64,000 bases of DNA from Treponema succinifaciens DSM 2489 (GTDB taxonomy: Bacteria; Spirochaetota; Spirochaetia; Treponematales; Treponemataceae), in NCBI RefSeq assembly GCF_000195275.1, contig NC_015385.1, positions 992,001 through 1,056,000 of the forward strand. Direction: 5' to 3'. The position numbers and the translations under genes were made by a program. The notes below the pieces were generated by a model. It was given only the letters and a program-made list of their open reading frames with translations, searched no databases and was not told where the DNA came from. Shown here piece by piece: positions 24,940 through 34,153 of the stretch (the stretch's first letter is position 1; the number at the start of each line of letters is the position of its first letter).

Positions 24940-25026
24940 AATAGATTCACTTCATTTTTATACAAGAAAAAGGGAAAAATTCAGAATCTGAAAGTTACGG
25001 ATATAAATATATAAAAATGAGGAGAT

Positions 25027-27051
25027 ATGAAAATGCATATTATTGGAATAGAATTATTGGATGATAAAAAAGATATTTTTAAGAACTTAAAGCATAAAAA
25101 TAAGAATTTTAACGATTGGTATTCATTTTGTGGTTATGATTATTGTGAAAAACCTCCCAAAATTGATTCTCCTATCTCATTTTATGTATCAGATAATTTT
25201 TATAAATTTAAGAACTCCGATACAAATATAAATATAAGTTGTATTGTTGGGAAAAATGGCTCTGGAAAATCAACATTATTAGATGTTCTTTATAGAATTA
25301 TAAATAATTTTGCGTTTTGCATTAAGTCTATATTTCCATATAATGGCTGTGATTTAATATATTCTTCAGGATTTTCTGCTGCTTTATATTTTTCAATTTT
25401 GCAAGATGATGGAAAAGAGTATGTCGGATGTATAAAAAATATTGATAGTGAAAAACTTATTGTGAAACTTCCAAACGAAAAGGAATTAGAAATATCTATA
25501 AAAAATAACAAAGGTGTTTTTGAAGTTGACTCTGGTCTCAGTGCTGAAAATTTTTCTTTGTCAAAATTACAAGATCTATTCTATACAATTGTAACTAATT
25601 ATAGTATGTACTCTTTTAATCCTGAGGATTTTGAGACTAATGATTTTTATCCAGAAGGAATTTTTCATAAAAACGACGCTTATATAACTCCAATAGTTTT
25701 ATTACCTTATAGGGATTCTAATGGAGTAATTTTAATAGATAATGAGCGAGACTTAGCAAGACAAAGAATTATTGCGCTTCAGATTTTTTTATATAATTAC
25801 AAGAATGAAAATCATAAAATTATTAAAAATAAAATACCATTAAAAGTGTCTTATCGATTTGATAAAACTTACATTGAGAATCATGGCGCGGAAGAAATTA
25901 AGCTATTGTTCGAAGAATTACAAAATAAAATAAATAATTTTTTAAATAATGATTTAAAAACTAGAGATGAGTATGGAAAAAATTTAATTTGCAATCAACT
26001 AAAATATGATAAATATTTTAAATATTTAAAGAATTCTTGGGCAAAAAGAATTTTACAAAAAAATGAAAAAAAAGATTTTTCAGAATTTGAAACTGATAAA
26101 GAGATAGTAGATAGTCTGCTGTATTATCTAGCTTGTAAGACATTAAAAACTTGTGCTCATTATGGACTATTTATAAAATATGTTAATTTCAGAAATAATG
26201 AACAATTTGCAGATGAAGTGGTGGATGAAATATTAAAAGATAATACATTCATTACCTTAAAACTTAGGCAGTGTTTTAATTTCTTCTCTTTAGATTATAG
26301 ATATGAAAATGGCTTGTATGAAACTAATTATAAGAAAATAGCAGAAATTTCTTGTGGTGAAGAGAAATGTATTGATGATTATTTTTTGCAGTTACCACCA
26401 TCGATTTTTGTAACAGATTTAATATTTAAAGATGAATTTACAAAAAAAGAAATAAACTTGTCATCATTTAGCAGTGGAGAGTTGCAGCTGCTGAATAGTT
26501 TTAGTTATGTTCTTTATCATTTAAAAAATCTTGAATGTGATAAAACTGAATTAGCAAATAAAAATAATATTGATTATCCTAATTATAAAAATTTTCTTAT
26601 AGTTTTTGATGAAGCGGAACTATATATGCATCCAGAGTATCAAAGGTTATTTTTATATAGACTTATTGAATCGATAAACAATTGTAATTTTAATACTAAA
26701 ACACAAATTCAAATTCTTATAGCAACGCATTCTCCTTATATACTAAGTGACATTCCGCTTCAGAATGTTCTCTTGTTGGATAATGGAGAAATTCAGACAA
26801 AAAATTTGTTTGAAGACCAGACTTTTGCTGCTAATATATATGATTTATTGCAAAAGCAATTTTTTATTACAGCACCTATTGGTGAAATTGCGAAAAATAG
26901 AATAAATGAGATTATTTCTTTTTGTAAAAATGAAACAAGCTTTGAGAATGTAGAAGAAAAAATTCAAATATATGATTCTGTCATAAACAATTTGGGAGAT
27001 TCATATTTTAAAAACACATTAACTTATATGTTAAACAAGAAGAGGAAATAA
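25027..27051 (+). CDS. AAA/ABC-type ATPase of a Septu-like ATPase-HNH pair
   Basis: A 674-residue SMC/RecF-like ATPase. Walker A is GKNGSGKS at residues 75-82, the ABC-type signature is FSSGELQLL near 481-489, Walker B is FLIVFDEAELYMHPEY near 522-537, and the H-loop is IATHSPYIL near 563. About 400 residues separate Walker A from the signature; they are charged and Asn/Lys-rich but show no obvious long coiled coil. GAGGAG lies just before the ATG. The HNH nuclease gene follows after seven bases. An ATPase plus HNH nuclease is the architecture of Septu (PtuA-PtuB) anti-phage systems and of the effector part of some retrons; no reverse transcriptase is present here. Strong AT-richness suggests acquisition. 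Confidence 0.82.
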   Translation: MKMHIIGIELLDDKKDIFKNLKHKNKNFNDWYSFCGYDYCEKPPKIDSPISFYVSDNFYKFKNSDTNINISCIVGKNGSGKSTLLDVLYRIINNFAFCIKSIFPYNGCDLIYSSGFSAALYFSILQDDGKEYVGCIKNIDSEKLIVKLPNEKELEISIKNNKGVFEVDSGLSAENFSLSKLQDLFYTIVTNYSMYSFNPEDFETNDFYPEGIFHKNDAYITPIVLLPYRDSNGVILIDNERDLARQRIIALQIFLYNYKNENHKIIKNKIPLKVSYRFDKTYIENHGAEEIKLLFEELQNKINNFLNNDLKTRDEYGKNLICNQLKYDKYFKYLKNSWAKRILQKNEKKDFSEFETDKEIVDSLLYYLACKTLKTCAHYGLFIKYVNFRNNEQFADEVVDEILKDNTFITLKLRQCFNFFSLDYRYENGLYETNYKKIAEISCGEEKCIDDYFLQLPPSIFVTDLIFKDEFTKKEINLSSFSSGELQLLNSFSYVLYHLKNLECDKTELANKNNIDYPNYKNFLIVFDEAELYMHPEYQRLFLYRLIESINNCNFNTKTQIQILIATHSPYILSDIPLQNVLLLDNGEIQTKNLFEDQTFAANIYDLLQKQFFITAPIGEIAKNRINEIISFCKNETSFENVEEKIQIYDSVINNLGDSYFKNTLTYMLNKKRK

Positions 27052-27058
27052 TTTATCA

Positions 27059-28114
27059 ATGTTTAGGGTATATACAGATTTATTTTATAAAGATATAGAA
27101 CAAAAAAGGGAATTTGAAGAAAGGTATATTTTTTTAATAAGAAAAACAGCAGAAAATATTCATGTGAAATTAAGAAAAAATGCGAAGTTAGTAAAATTAT
27201 ATAGTTTAATAGATTCCAAAATTAAAAGAATTCATGAAAACTTTGAAAGTTCTGTTTCTGATTTTCCTAAAAACTTTGAAAAATTATTAACACTAACTCC
27301 ACGAGAAATTGCTTCAGTATATGTAGCATATAAGAAGAATGAAAACTTTAGAAAGACTGTTGATAAAGAATTAGGAATGGTTTACGGTGTAAAAAACGGA
27401 AAACATTTTGTCTTGGATTTTTCAAAATTTTCTAGAAATATCGCACAATTTTTTACATTGCCGGATAATGAAAAAGTAATAAATATCAATACTTGCTTTT
27501 ATTGCAATAAAACTTATATAAATTCATATGAAATTGAGAATTCGAAAAAAAATCAGTTTGATATTGATCATTTTATTCCTAAATCAAGATGTCCATTGTT
27601 TTCCTTGAGCTTATACAATTTTGTGCCAAGTTGCCAAGTATGTAATTCAAGAATAAAACAGGCTGGTGAATATTACAAGAAATGTAATGAAGAGCAATTG
27701 GAGATGTTGTTTCCATCTAGTGAAAATTATAAATATATGGATTATTTAAGATTCAGAATAATTCCAAAGAAGAACTTATATCAGCAAGATTCAAGAAGTT
27801 TTTCATTTTCAGAAATGAAGGATTCTTTTGCTATCGAGTTTGAGAAACTTGATGAGAAAAAATCAGTTTTATTTGAAAAGGAAGCAAATGCGTTTGATAT
27901 TAAAAAACGATATGAATACCATAAAAAAGAATTTTTAGCATATATAGATAAATTAAGAAAATATCCTGATTCATATTTTTTATGTTATGCAAATATACAT
28001 GGAATAAATGAAGCAAACAATTTGAATGAGGCAATTTTTAATAAATGTTTTAGAAATCAAGAAAGACAAATATTTCAAAAAATCTATAATGATATTGACT
28101 CTCAAATTGAGTGA
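27059..28114 (+). CDS. HNH endonuclease partner of the ATPase
   Basis: A 351-residue protein. The HNH core begins with CFYC near residues 146-149, continues with FDIDHFIPKSRCPLFSLSLY (the DH catalytic pair followed by a PKS motif) and ends with the second metal pair CQVCN near 193-197. About 140 residues precede the core and 150 follow it; these flanks are not recognised. In PtuB-type partners the HNH domain cuts DNA when the ATPase is triggered. The gene is seven bases after the ATPase and no other conserved gene separates them, so the two make a plausible two-gene defence module. The protein is longer than a minimal PtuB. Confidence 0.82.
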   Translation: MFRVYTDLFYKDIEQKREFEERYIFLIRKTAENIHVKLRKNAKLVKLYSLIDSKIKRIHENFESSVSDFPKNFEKLLTLTPREIASVYVAYKKNENFRKTVDKELGMVYGVKNGKHFVLDFSKFSRNIAQFFTLPDNEKVININTCFYCNKTYINSYEIENSKKNQFDIDHFIPKSRCPLFSLSLYNFVPSCQVCNSRIKQAGEYYKKCNEEQLEMLFPSSENYKYMDYLRFRIIPKKNLYQQDSRSFSFSEMKDSFAIEFEKLDEKKSVLFEKEANAFDIKKRYEYHKKEFLAYIDKLRKYPDSYFLCYANIHGINEANNLNEAIFNKCFRNQERQIFQKIYNDIDSQIE

Positions 28115-28220
28115 GATTTTACGACATTGAAGAAGTCCGTTTTCTGTTTTGTTAAATCTATTTTTATCATGCCTTCTTTTATTTCTTTTAGGGTGAAAAA
28201 GCCTTTTGAAAGAGTTATAA

Positions 28221-28751
28221 TCAGTATTTCGCTATCAGGTTCAAAAGATTCACACAGCCTTCATTTTCAAGGCGGGTGATTTCTGATTCTTCATTTAATT
28301 CTCCTACCACGCAAAGGGCATTTTTCATAACAGGTTCAGTAACTTCTTTTTCAATAAATGTTACGTTCAAGGTCTGGCAGGCATAGATAAGCAGGAATCG
28401 GATATAACTCTTGCCGTAAAGAACAAGCGTTGTTATGCCCTGTTTTTTAGATTCGGAAACAAGGTGGCAGAATGTTTCATTATAAGTGTTTGCAATCGCA
28501 AATGTTCTCTTTGCAAATTTCTGGCTTCTGGATGTAAGTTCTGCAATTCCGTCAGGAGTAACTGCATAAGAAAGTTTCCGCAGATTTACATTAGTCAGCA
28601 TAATCCATCCACGCTCAACAAAGCGTTTCAGAACAGCGTTCATAAGCCCGATGGACATACCAGCATTTTCCGCAAGCACACGCTGACTTGCCAAAGGTTC
28701 TTCCTCCAAGGTTTTTGCTATGCTTTGTAATGTTGCAACGTCACTATTCAT
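28221..28751 (-). CDS. Winged-helix transcriptional regulator
   Basis: A 176-residue protein. Residues ~5-75 form a MarR/LexA-like winged helix (LEEEPLASQRVLAENAGMSI, GLMNAVLKRFVERGWI, then the wing KLSYAVTPDGIAEL). The C-terminal part (LVLYGKSYIRFLLIYACQTL, EPVMKNALCVVGELNEESEI) looks like a small alpha/beta sensing domain. Such regulators often accompany polysaccharide clusters in Treponema-type genomes. It faces the ATPase-HNH pair convergently. Target and ligand unknown. The ~105 bases after its stop contain a minus-strand peptide remnant with no start codon. Confidence 0.7.
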   Translation of the reverse strand: MNSDVATLQSIAKTLEEEPLASQRVLAENAGMSIGLMNAVLKRFVERGWIMLTNVNLRKLSYAVTPDGIAELTSRSQKFAKRTFAIANTYNETFCHLVSESKKQGITTLVLYGKSYIRFLLIYACQTLNVTFIEKEVTEPVMKNALCVVGELNEESEITRLENEGCVNLLNLIAKY

Positions 28752-28837
28752 ATTATGATTTAATTTAACATAAAAATACTTTTTATCAAAGTGGAAAAAT
28801 GCTCAGTTTTAAAATGAATGATATGTTAGCTTGAATT

Positions 28838-28987
28838 TCAGTGTTTTATTATTTTTTCTTTTAGTTCGAAATATTTATCGCGATAGTTATCCATGGCTTC
28901 AGACACAGCTTCTGTCGCAAGATAGTCTAACGTTGTTCCAAGTTTGCAGGCAATTTTTACGGTTTCCAGTTCTCGGCTCTGTTTCAT
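28838..28987 (-). pseudogene. C-terminal remnant of an XRE-type regulator
   Basis: A 49-codon frame, MKQSRELETVKIACKLGTTL then DYLATEAVSEAMDNYR, which matches the last helix of a Cro/CI domain plus its tail. The ATG is preceded by an AGGAGGA about 25 bases upstream, too far to be optimal. The helix-turn-helix itself is missing and a MITE is inserted 62 bases upstream, so this is most likely the stump of a disrupted regulator; a genuine small protein cannot be excluded. Confidence 0.5.
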
Positions 28988-29048
28988 GGAACTTTTTTCT
29001 CTTTATTTTTCCTCCTTATAAAACTCCGCGTAAGCCCTGCTTGCAACG

Positions 29049-29264
29049 CAGAGCAAACGCATTATAAATAATTTAAGTAAAGTTTGCGCGAAGGAACGGT
29101 TCCTGGGGCAAAAACACTCTGATTGTTGCGACCGGCTTGAGCGGGCAATTCTATAGTTACTTTGCAACAATCAGCGTGTAGCGCATTATTGCGCGATTTT
29201 GAACCAGGAAACCGTGTCCGGAAGCCAGTTTTATGCTGAATACATTTATAATGCGTAAGCCCTG
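29049..29264. mobile_element. MITE-like element, copy 1 (216 bp)
   Basis: Ends CAGAGCAAACGCATTATAAA on the left and the complement of CAGGGCTTACGCATTATAAA on the right. Flanked by the direct repeat CTTGCAACG (29040-29048 and 29265-29273). The interior is nearly identical to the copy at 41842-42056 and folds on itself (CTGATTGTTGC pairs with GCAACAATCAG; GCGCATTATTGCGC). No transposase is encoded. The flanking identity extends to 21 bases (29028-29048 and 29253-29273), so the left flank also contains 12 bases of an element end, as if an older copy had been partly lost. Confidence 0.9.
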
Positions 29265-29317
29265 CTTGCAACGGATGACTCCTTGCATTTTATACAGAAA
29301 AATATTACATTTGTGTT

Positions 29318-29351
29318 GCGCAGTTTATGATTCCTCATAACTCTCCTGCGC
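29318..29351 (+). promoter_or_regulatory. Hairpin in the leader of the VUT transporter gene
   Basis: GCGCAG (29318-29323) pairs with CTGCGC (29346-29351), enclosing TTATGA-TTCC-TCATAA (29325-29340): two stacked stems with a 1-base and a 5-base interior asymmetry. It lies between the MITE and the start codon. I could not match it to a preQ1 riboswitch consensus. Confidence 0.4.
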
Positions 29352-29405
29352 TTTATAAATTAAAATTCTTATGGAGGCTGGCGGTTTTGTTTCCGTTGAC
29401 ATTTT

Positions 29406-30152
29406 ATGAAAAAATTCCTTTCTTTTGTTTCCCGTGAAGCTGACGACTTTAAAATTCTTTTGAGAAACATTCCTTCACTTACAGTTTCAATTTTTATTTT
29501 GTCCGTTGTCTGTGCAAATCTTATGGCGAACAAAGAACTTGTAACTTTTAAGTATGCTGCGCTTGACTGCGGATTTGCATTCAGCTGGATTATGTTTTTG
29601 TGCATGGACGTAATCTGCAAAAGATGGGGCGCCAAGGCATCAATAAAAATTTCCCTTGTTGCTCTTGCTGCGAATCTTTTTATTTGCGTTTCATTTGCGT
29701 TGCTTGCAAAGACTCCGGGAAAGTGGGGCGAATATTATGCTTCTGAGAATTCACTTGTTAATGACGCGCTCAATGCGACTTTTGCGGGTTCTTGGTATGT
29801 TGTGCTTGGCTCGTCTGTCGCGTTTGTTTCGTCGTCAGTTGTAAATGCTCTTCTTAACTGCGCAATCGGAAGCCTTTTTAAGTCAGACGGATTTTTTTCA
29901 TTTGCATCTCGCTCCTATATTTCAACCGCAATAGCCCAGCTTGTTGACAATTTTATTTTTGCCACAATTGTTTCAAAAATTTTCTTTGGCTGGACTTGGA
30001 TTCAAGTTTTTGTGTGCTCGGCGATTGGGGCTGGCTTTGAGCTTTTGGGCGAAATCTTTTTTTCCGGCTTGGGATATAAAGTTGTCCGCCAGTGGGAAAA
30101 AGAAAAAGTCGGGCAGGAATATATTGAATACAAAAAGGCTAATGCAAAATGA
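29406..30152 (+). CDS. VUT-family transporter (queuosine-precursor transporter type)
   Basis: A 248-residue membrane protein with about six hydrophobic helices matching the VUT (DUF165, YhhQ-like) family: SVVCANLMANKELVTFKYAA near the N-terminus and the paired helices SSSVVNALLNCAIGSLFKSD and SYISTAIAQLVDNFIFATIV. Members import queuosine precursors such as preQ0/preQ1 or related bases for tRNA modification. The assignment to the family is good; the substrate is inferred. No clear Shine-Dalgarno sequence precedes the ATG. The SDR gene overlaps its stop by four bases. Confidence 0.85.
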   Translation: MKKFLSFVSREADDFKILLRNIPSLTVSIFILSVVCANLMANKELVTFKYAALDCGFAFSWIMFLCMDVICKRWGAKASIKISLVALAANLFICVSFALLAKTPGKWGEYYASENSLVNDALNATFAGSWYVVLGSSVAFVSSSVVNALLNCAIGSLFKSDGFFSFASRSYISTAIAQLVDNFIFATIVSKIFFGWTWIQVFVCSAIGAGFELLGEIFFSGLGYKVVRQWEKEKVGQEYIEYKKANAK

Positions 30153-30838
30153 AAGTTTTAATCACAGGAACGAGCAGGGGAATCGGAAGAGCGTGCGCCT
30201 TAAAGTTTCTTGCTGAAAAAAATGAAGTCATTGGACTTGATGTGTGCCCTGACTCAATAAGCGGCGATTTTTCTGTAAAGAATGCTGAATGCTATAAACA
30301 TTTTGTTTGCGACATTTCAAAAGAAAATTCTCTTCCTGAAATAAATGGTGTTGAAATTCTTGTGAACAATGCTGGAATTCAAACTGCCAGCAATTTCAGT
30401 CTTGATGATATAAAAGTGAATCTTATTGGAACAATAGCGGTTACAGAAAAATATGCGTTTCAGAAAAAAATAAAATCTGTTTTATTCAATGCTTCCGTTT
30501 CAGCACTTACAGGAAACGAGTTTGCTTCTTATGCTGCGTCAAAGTCTGGAGTTGTGGGCTACATGAAAAATTGCGCGATTCGGCTTGCAAATGAATACCG
30601 GGCGACTTGCAATGCCTTGTGCTTCGGCGGAATTCTCACGGAACTGAACGAGCCGGTTGTTCAAGATAAATCGCTTTGGAAAAAAATCATGGATGTAACT
30701 CCGCTAAAACGCTGGGCGACTGCGGAAGAAGCTGCCGACTGGATTTATTTTATGACAGCGGTAAACAAATTTTGCACAGGGCAGGCAATCGATGTTTCCG
30801 GAGGAGAACGCAACTGCGCTGACTTGTTCGTGTGGTAG
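30149..30838 (+). CDS. Short-chain dehydrogenase/reductase
   Basis: A 229-residue SDR enzyme with TGTSRGIG (residues 6-13, NAD(P)-binding), NNAG near residue 73, a catalytic Ser in NASVSAL and YAASK for the Tyr/Lys pair, and DVSGGE near the C-terminus. Of the 3-ketoacyl-ACP reductase-like class by motifs, but substrate is not determined. It overlaps the transporter gene by four bases, suggesting co-expression; a link between the two functions is not obvious. Confidence 0.88.
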   Translation: MKVLITGTSRGIGRACALKFLAEKNEVIGLDVCPDSISGDFSVKNAECYKHFVCDISKENSLPEINGVEILVNNAGIQTASNFSLDDIKVNLIGTIAVTEKYAFQKKIKSVLFNASVSALTGNEFASYAASKSGVVGYMKNCAIRLANEYRATCNALCFGGILTELNEPVVQDKSLWKKIMDVTPLKRWATAEEAADWIYFMTAVNKFCTGQAIDVSGGERNCADLFVW

Positions 30839-30896
30839 AATTGAATCATGCATATTATGTGATAAAAGAATTAAAAATTACTTCAAAACTTTTTAG

Positions 30897-30927
30897 TTGA
30901 CATTGCTGGTATTTTCAATGCTATATT
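30897..30927 (+). promoter_or_regulatory. Promoter of a leaderless M15 peptidase gene
   Basis: TTGACA (30897-30902) and TATATT (30922-30927) are 19 bases apart (GCTATA at 30920 would give 17). The -10 ends six bases before the ATG at 30934 and there is no Shine-Dalgarno sequence, so transcription should begin at or next to the start codon. Confidence 0.6.
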
Positions 30928-30933
30928 TAAAAA

Positions 30934-31854
30934 ATGAAATTTTCTTCTAGCTGTTTTCTCCGTATTTTCTTATTTGCGCTTTTGTTTTTTCCTTGCTTTG
31001 GGTTTTCATTTTCTGCTTTTAATTTAAAAGGTGAAGAGCCTGAATTGCTTTCATTATTTAGAAAGGCTTATCCTGATATTCAGTTTAAAAGTGAGTACAA
31101 TGCGTTTGCAGGCGACTGGAAAATTTTACTTTCGCTTGAAGACAGAACTGCTGAATTTTTCTGGGCGGACGGAATGTTTTTGCCTGAATCCGAAATTGAA
31201 AATAAAAATCTGTACAATTCTTTTCTATATAAATATGATTTTGCTCTGCATGACCCGGCGGATTTTACAGAAGAGGACATTGAAAAAATCCGGCAGTTTA
31301 GTTCTACAGAAAACAGAACAAGCGTCAAAGGAACTCCTCCGTTTTTTTACGACTTTGTGTATGACTGTAAGACAAGAGTTTCACTTGAGCAGCACATAAA
31401 AAAAATTCCGTTTCTTGGAAAAAGGTCAAATGCGCATGAACGTCTTAGGGAACCGCTTGCAAAAGTTGAAAAAGAAATTCTTGAAAGTTCAAAGTCTGAT
31501 GCGGAAGTGAAAAATTTTTTAGATACACTTTTAAGCGCGGACAGTTATTCTTGGCGGAACATAAGCGATTCTGGCAACCGTTCATTTCATAGCCTTGGAG
31601 TTGCGCTTGATTTGCTTCCAAGAGGCTGGAAGCAGAAAAATGTATACTGGGCATGGAGACGGGATATTGACGGAGACAACTGGATGAGGCTTCCGCTTGA
31701 AAGAAGATGGATGCCACCACAAAAAGTAATTGAGATTTTTGAAAACAATGGATTTTTGTGGGGCGGAAAGTGGGTAATCTGGGACAATATGCATTTTGAA
31801 TACCGCCCAGAAGTTATTCTTTTCAGCAGATTGCGGAATAAGAAGAATCAGTAA
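30934..31854 (+). CDS. Secreted M15-family peptidoglycan peptidase
   Basis: A 306-residue protein with an N-terminal signal peptide (FLRIFLFALLFFPCFGFSFSA) and a C-terminal peptidase M15 domain: SFHSLGVALDL provides the first zinc His/Asp pair and WVIWDNMHFEY the closing His. M15 enzymes cleave D-Ala-D-Ala or L-Ala-D-Glu bonds in peptidoglycan. The ~200 residues before the catalytic part are not recognised. It would act in the periplasm. Its own promoter lies immediately upstream and the neighbouring hydrogenase-like gene is convergent. Confidence 0.82.
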   Translation: MKFSSSCFLRIFLFALLFFPCFGFSFSAFNLKGEEPELLSLFRKAYPDIQFKSEYNAFAGDWKILLSLEDRTAEFFWADGMFLPESEIENKNLYNSFLYKYDFALHDPADFTEEDIEKIRQFSSTENRTSVKGTPPFFYDFVYDCKTRVSLEQHIKKIPFLGKRSNAHERLREPLAKVEKEILESSKSDAEVKNFLDTLLSADSYSWRNISDSGNRSFHSLGVALDLLPRGWKQKNVYWAWRRDIDGDNWMRLPLERRWMPPQKVIEIFENNGFLWGGKWVIWDNMHFEYRPEVILFSRLRNKKNQ

Positions 31855-31870
31855 TCTGCTTGCTCTATTT

Positions 31871-33967
31871 TTATTTTCCTAGCTCCAAAATGCTTTCTTT
31901 TATTGCATTTGTGTCGGTAAGAAGTTTTTCTGTGCGTTCTTTTACTGTTTGAGTAAGTTCGCGCATTGAACCTACCGCCTGCAAAAGCTGTTTTCCGCCT
32001 TCGTTCTGTTCTGAAATTGCACGGCGTACAGTCTGTTCCTGCTCAACTACAGTTCCAGAAAGCTGCACAACTTCTGAAAATTCTTTTTGAACGTCCACTG
32101 TGTCCTTGAACGTTGCATCGATTAGTTGCTTTACATTTTTTAGGACATCAGAAATTTTGCGTGCTTCCGAGCCTGAATTTTCAGCGAGTTTTCTTATTTC
32201 ATCGGCTACAACTGCAAAGCCGCGTCCGGAATTTCCTGCGTGAGCGGCTTCAATTGCGGCGTTCATGGCAAGAAGGTTTGTCTGGCTTGCGATTTTCTGA
32301 ATAACGCTGCTCATTTCGCTAAGTCCGTTTGAGTTTTCTTCAATCTTGGAGACAAGCTCAGCGACATTTTCAATTCCTGTCATTCCTTTTCTTGTTGCTC
32401 CGTCAAGAAGCCCCACGGATTCAGCGTTGTGCTCAAGAATTGAATTTATAGAATTTATATTTGCAATCATTTCTTCAACAGCAGAAGATGAAGTTGAAAC
32501 GCTTTCTGTCATGTCCCGCGCGGCAGTTGCCAATGTTTGGACATCGCGTCCGTTTTCTGTAAGTTTTTCAGATCCGGTTTCAACAACTTTACGCACAGAC
32601 TGCTTTACTTCTTCTTGATGCTGCTCGTTCATTATGTCCTTTAAAATGTTTGTGTAATGAGTGCAGTTTTCTGGACGGTTCAGCCCGTTGTAAATTGCAA
32701 CTGCCATCTGCTCGCAGTCTTCATATCCGCAGGCTCCACAGTTTAAAATGTCCGCCTCTGTTTTTTTGTACATATCTCTGTAGATTTTCTGAATTTCTTC
32801 CTGCGAAGGCTCTTTGATTTTCTGGTGGAAATATGCACTTCTGTCAACATAGGTTCTGTCGTAAAGTCCGGGCTTCCAAAACTCATCGATTGCCTTATTC
32901 AGTTTTTTTAGAGCGGATTTTTTGCTGTGTCCTTTTTGTTCCCAGTATGAGCGGCGGTCATGCATTCGGTTTTCTACAAAAGATTCCATCTCGTCAAGGT
33001 GCATTCCCTTGTTTGTGGTTCCGGCACCTTCGTTGCATCCGTTTTCGCAGTTAAGACAGTCAATTAAAGTAAAGCATGGCTTTTTGTTTTTATTTGCTTC
33101 TGAAAATTTTGCAAGGTAATGAAAAACTTTTGGGTTTCCTTCGATTTTGCGCGTTTTTTCTGAAATACTCGGAACAAAGCGTTCTGCGGTTCTCATAAGT
33201 CCGCCCGGAGTTGAATAAAGAACTCCACGTTCCGCGGCAGGATTTTCGTATTCTACTTTTGGAAATGAATCAATCCTAATGTTTTTTTCTTCCATATAAC
33301 TTTGGATTGAGCGCATCGTTACTTTGTAGTCGCAGATTCCAGTTTCATCGAACTCGCGCCGTTTTGCATAGCATGGCGAAATTGCCGCGATTTTATATCC
33401 GGTGTATTTTGTATAAAATTCTTTTATCATTTTTGCGCAGTGAAGCATGGGACTGTCAGCTGGCGCAAGATATTTTATGAGTTCTGGACGGTAAGTTTCA
33501 ATAAACGAAACAAGGGCAGGGCAAGACTGAGAAATTACACAGTCTGGATTTTTATTTTTAATATATTCAACATAGGATTTTGTTGTAAGCTCCGCGCCAA
33601 AACTTACATCGAAAACAGCTTCTACACCAAGCGACTTTAGAAATCCGTTCAGCTCAAGATCTTTTCCACGGAAGCTAACAATTGCAGCTGGAGCTACAAT
33701 CGCTACGATTTTCTCACCTTTTTTAAGAGAGTCAAAGAAAAGTTCTGCGTCGTCAATTCCTTTTCTTGCTCCGTGAGTGCAGGCTTCAATGCAAGAGCCG
33801 CATCCTATGCAAAGTTTTTCGTCAAAGTCAACGTAGTCGCCAGATCCGTTGTTGCACATTTTTACAGGACACACTGCAATGCACCTTTGGCAGTTTACGC
33901 ATTTTTCTTTGTCTACGGAAATTACTGAACGATATTTTCCAGTTTGTGTGTTTAGATTTTTTGTCAT
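31871..33967 (-). CDS. [FeFe]-hydrogenase-like sensor fused to a methyl-accepting chemotaxis domain
   Basis: A 698-residue soluble protein. N-terminal 4Fe-4S sites use Cys23/26/29/33 and Cys53/56/59/63. An [FeFe]-hydrogenase large-subunit domain follows; the four H-cluster ligands appear as Cys149 (SQSCP), Cys199 (SPCYAK), Cys307 and Cys311 ([12 protein letters not shown]). The Cys that relays protons in catalytic enzymes (TSCCP) is Ser148, as in sensory types. Residues 410-435 ([10 protein letters not shown] ... C) form a further Fe-S site of the PF04060 kind. From about 450 it is helical and carries the MCP hairpin [20 protein letters not shown]. No transmembrane segment. It probably signals H2 or redox state to CheA/CheW. 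Confidence 0.9.
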   Translation of the reverse strand: MTKNLNTQTGKYRSVISVDKEKCVNCQRCIAVCPVKMCNNGSGDYVDFDEKLCIGCGSCIEACTHGARKGIDDAELFFDSLKKGEKIVAIVAPAAIVSFRGKDLELNGFLKSLGVEAVFDVSFGAELTTKSYVEYIKNKNPDCVISQSCPALVSFIETYRPELIKYLAPADSPMLHCAKMIKEFYTKYTGYKIAAISPCYAKRREFDETGICDYKVTMRSIQSYMEEKNIRIDSFPKVEYENPAAERGVLYSTPGGLMRTAERFVPSISEKTRKIEGNPKVFHYLAKFSEANKNKKPCFTLIDCLNCENGCNEGAGTTNKGMHLDEMESFVENRMHDRRSYWEQKGHSKKSALKKLNKAIDEFWKPGLYDRTYVDRSAYFHQKIKEPSQEEIQKIYRDMYKKTEADILNCGACGYEDCEQMAVAIYNGLNRPENCTHYTNILKDIMNEQHQEEVKQSVRKVVETGSEKLTENGRDVQTLATAARDMTESVSTSSSAVEEMIANINSINSILEHNAESVGLLDGATRKGMTGIENVAELVSKIEENSNGLSEMSSVIQKIASQTNLLAMNAAIEAAHAGNSGRGFAVVADEIRKLAENSGSEARKISDVLKNVKQLIDATFKDTVDVQKEFSEVVQLSGTVVEQEQTVRRAISEQNEGGKQLLQAVGSMRELTQTVKERTEKLLTDTNAIKESILELGK

Positions 33968-34093
33968 ATCGAACTCGTTTAAAAGCGATTTAGTGAATTT
34001 AATTCAGCCAATATATAACGAAAGCTGTTTTTCATCAAGTATTGATGTTTTCTATATATTTTCTATATTTTATTTGTGCGCCTACTGATTTTA

Positions 34094-34121
34094 TTGACAT
34101 TGTGCGGAAAAAGTTTATAAT
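34094..34121 (+). promoter_or_regulatory. Promoter of the argJBD operon
   Basis: TTGACA (34094-34099) and TATAAT (34116-34121) with 16 bases between, 32 bases before the argJ start. A TGAATTTAATTCA palindrome at 33994-34006 resembles an ARG box with one spacer base missing. Confidence 0.8.
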
Positions 34122-34153
34122 TATGCAGAACTTTGTAAAAGGAGTGTATAAAA

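Noticed and set aside
28115-28220. Minus-strand peptide remnant (TLSKGFFTLKEIKEGMIKID) after the winged-helix gene
   Set aside because: No start codon or ribosome site and only about 40 codons; too little to call a gene.
29062-29271. Similar short minus-strand frames in both MITE copies (also 41866-42111)
   Set aside because: They fall inside the self-complementary element and run into flanking DNA; similarity follows from repeat identity, not from protein selection.
29265-29405. preQ1 riboswitch upstream of the VUT transporter
   Set aside because: The C-rich loop and A-rich tail pattern of preQ1-I is absent; only an unrelated two-stem hairpin is visible.
33994-34006. TGAATTTAATTCA as a full ARG box for argJ
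   Set aside because: Half-sites fit but the spacer is three instead of four bases, and it is ~90 bases upstream of the -35; kept only as a weak candidate within the regulon finding.
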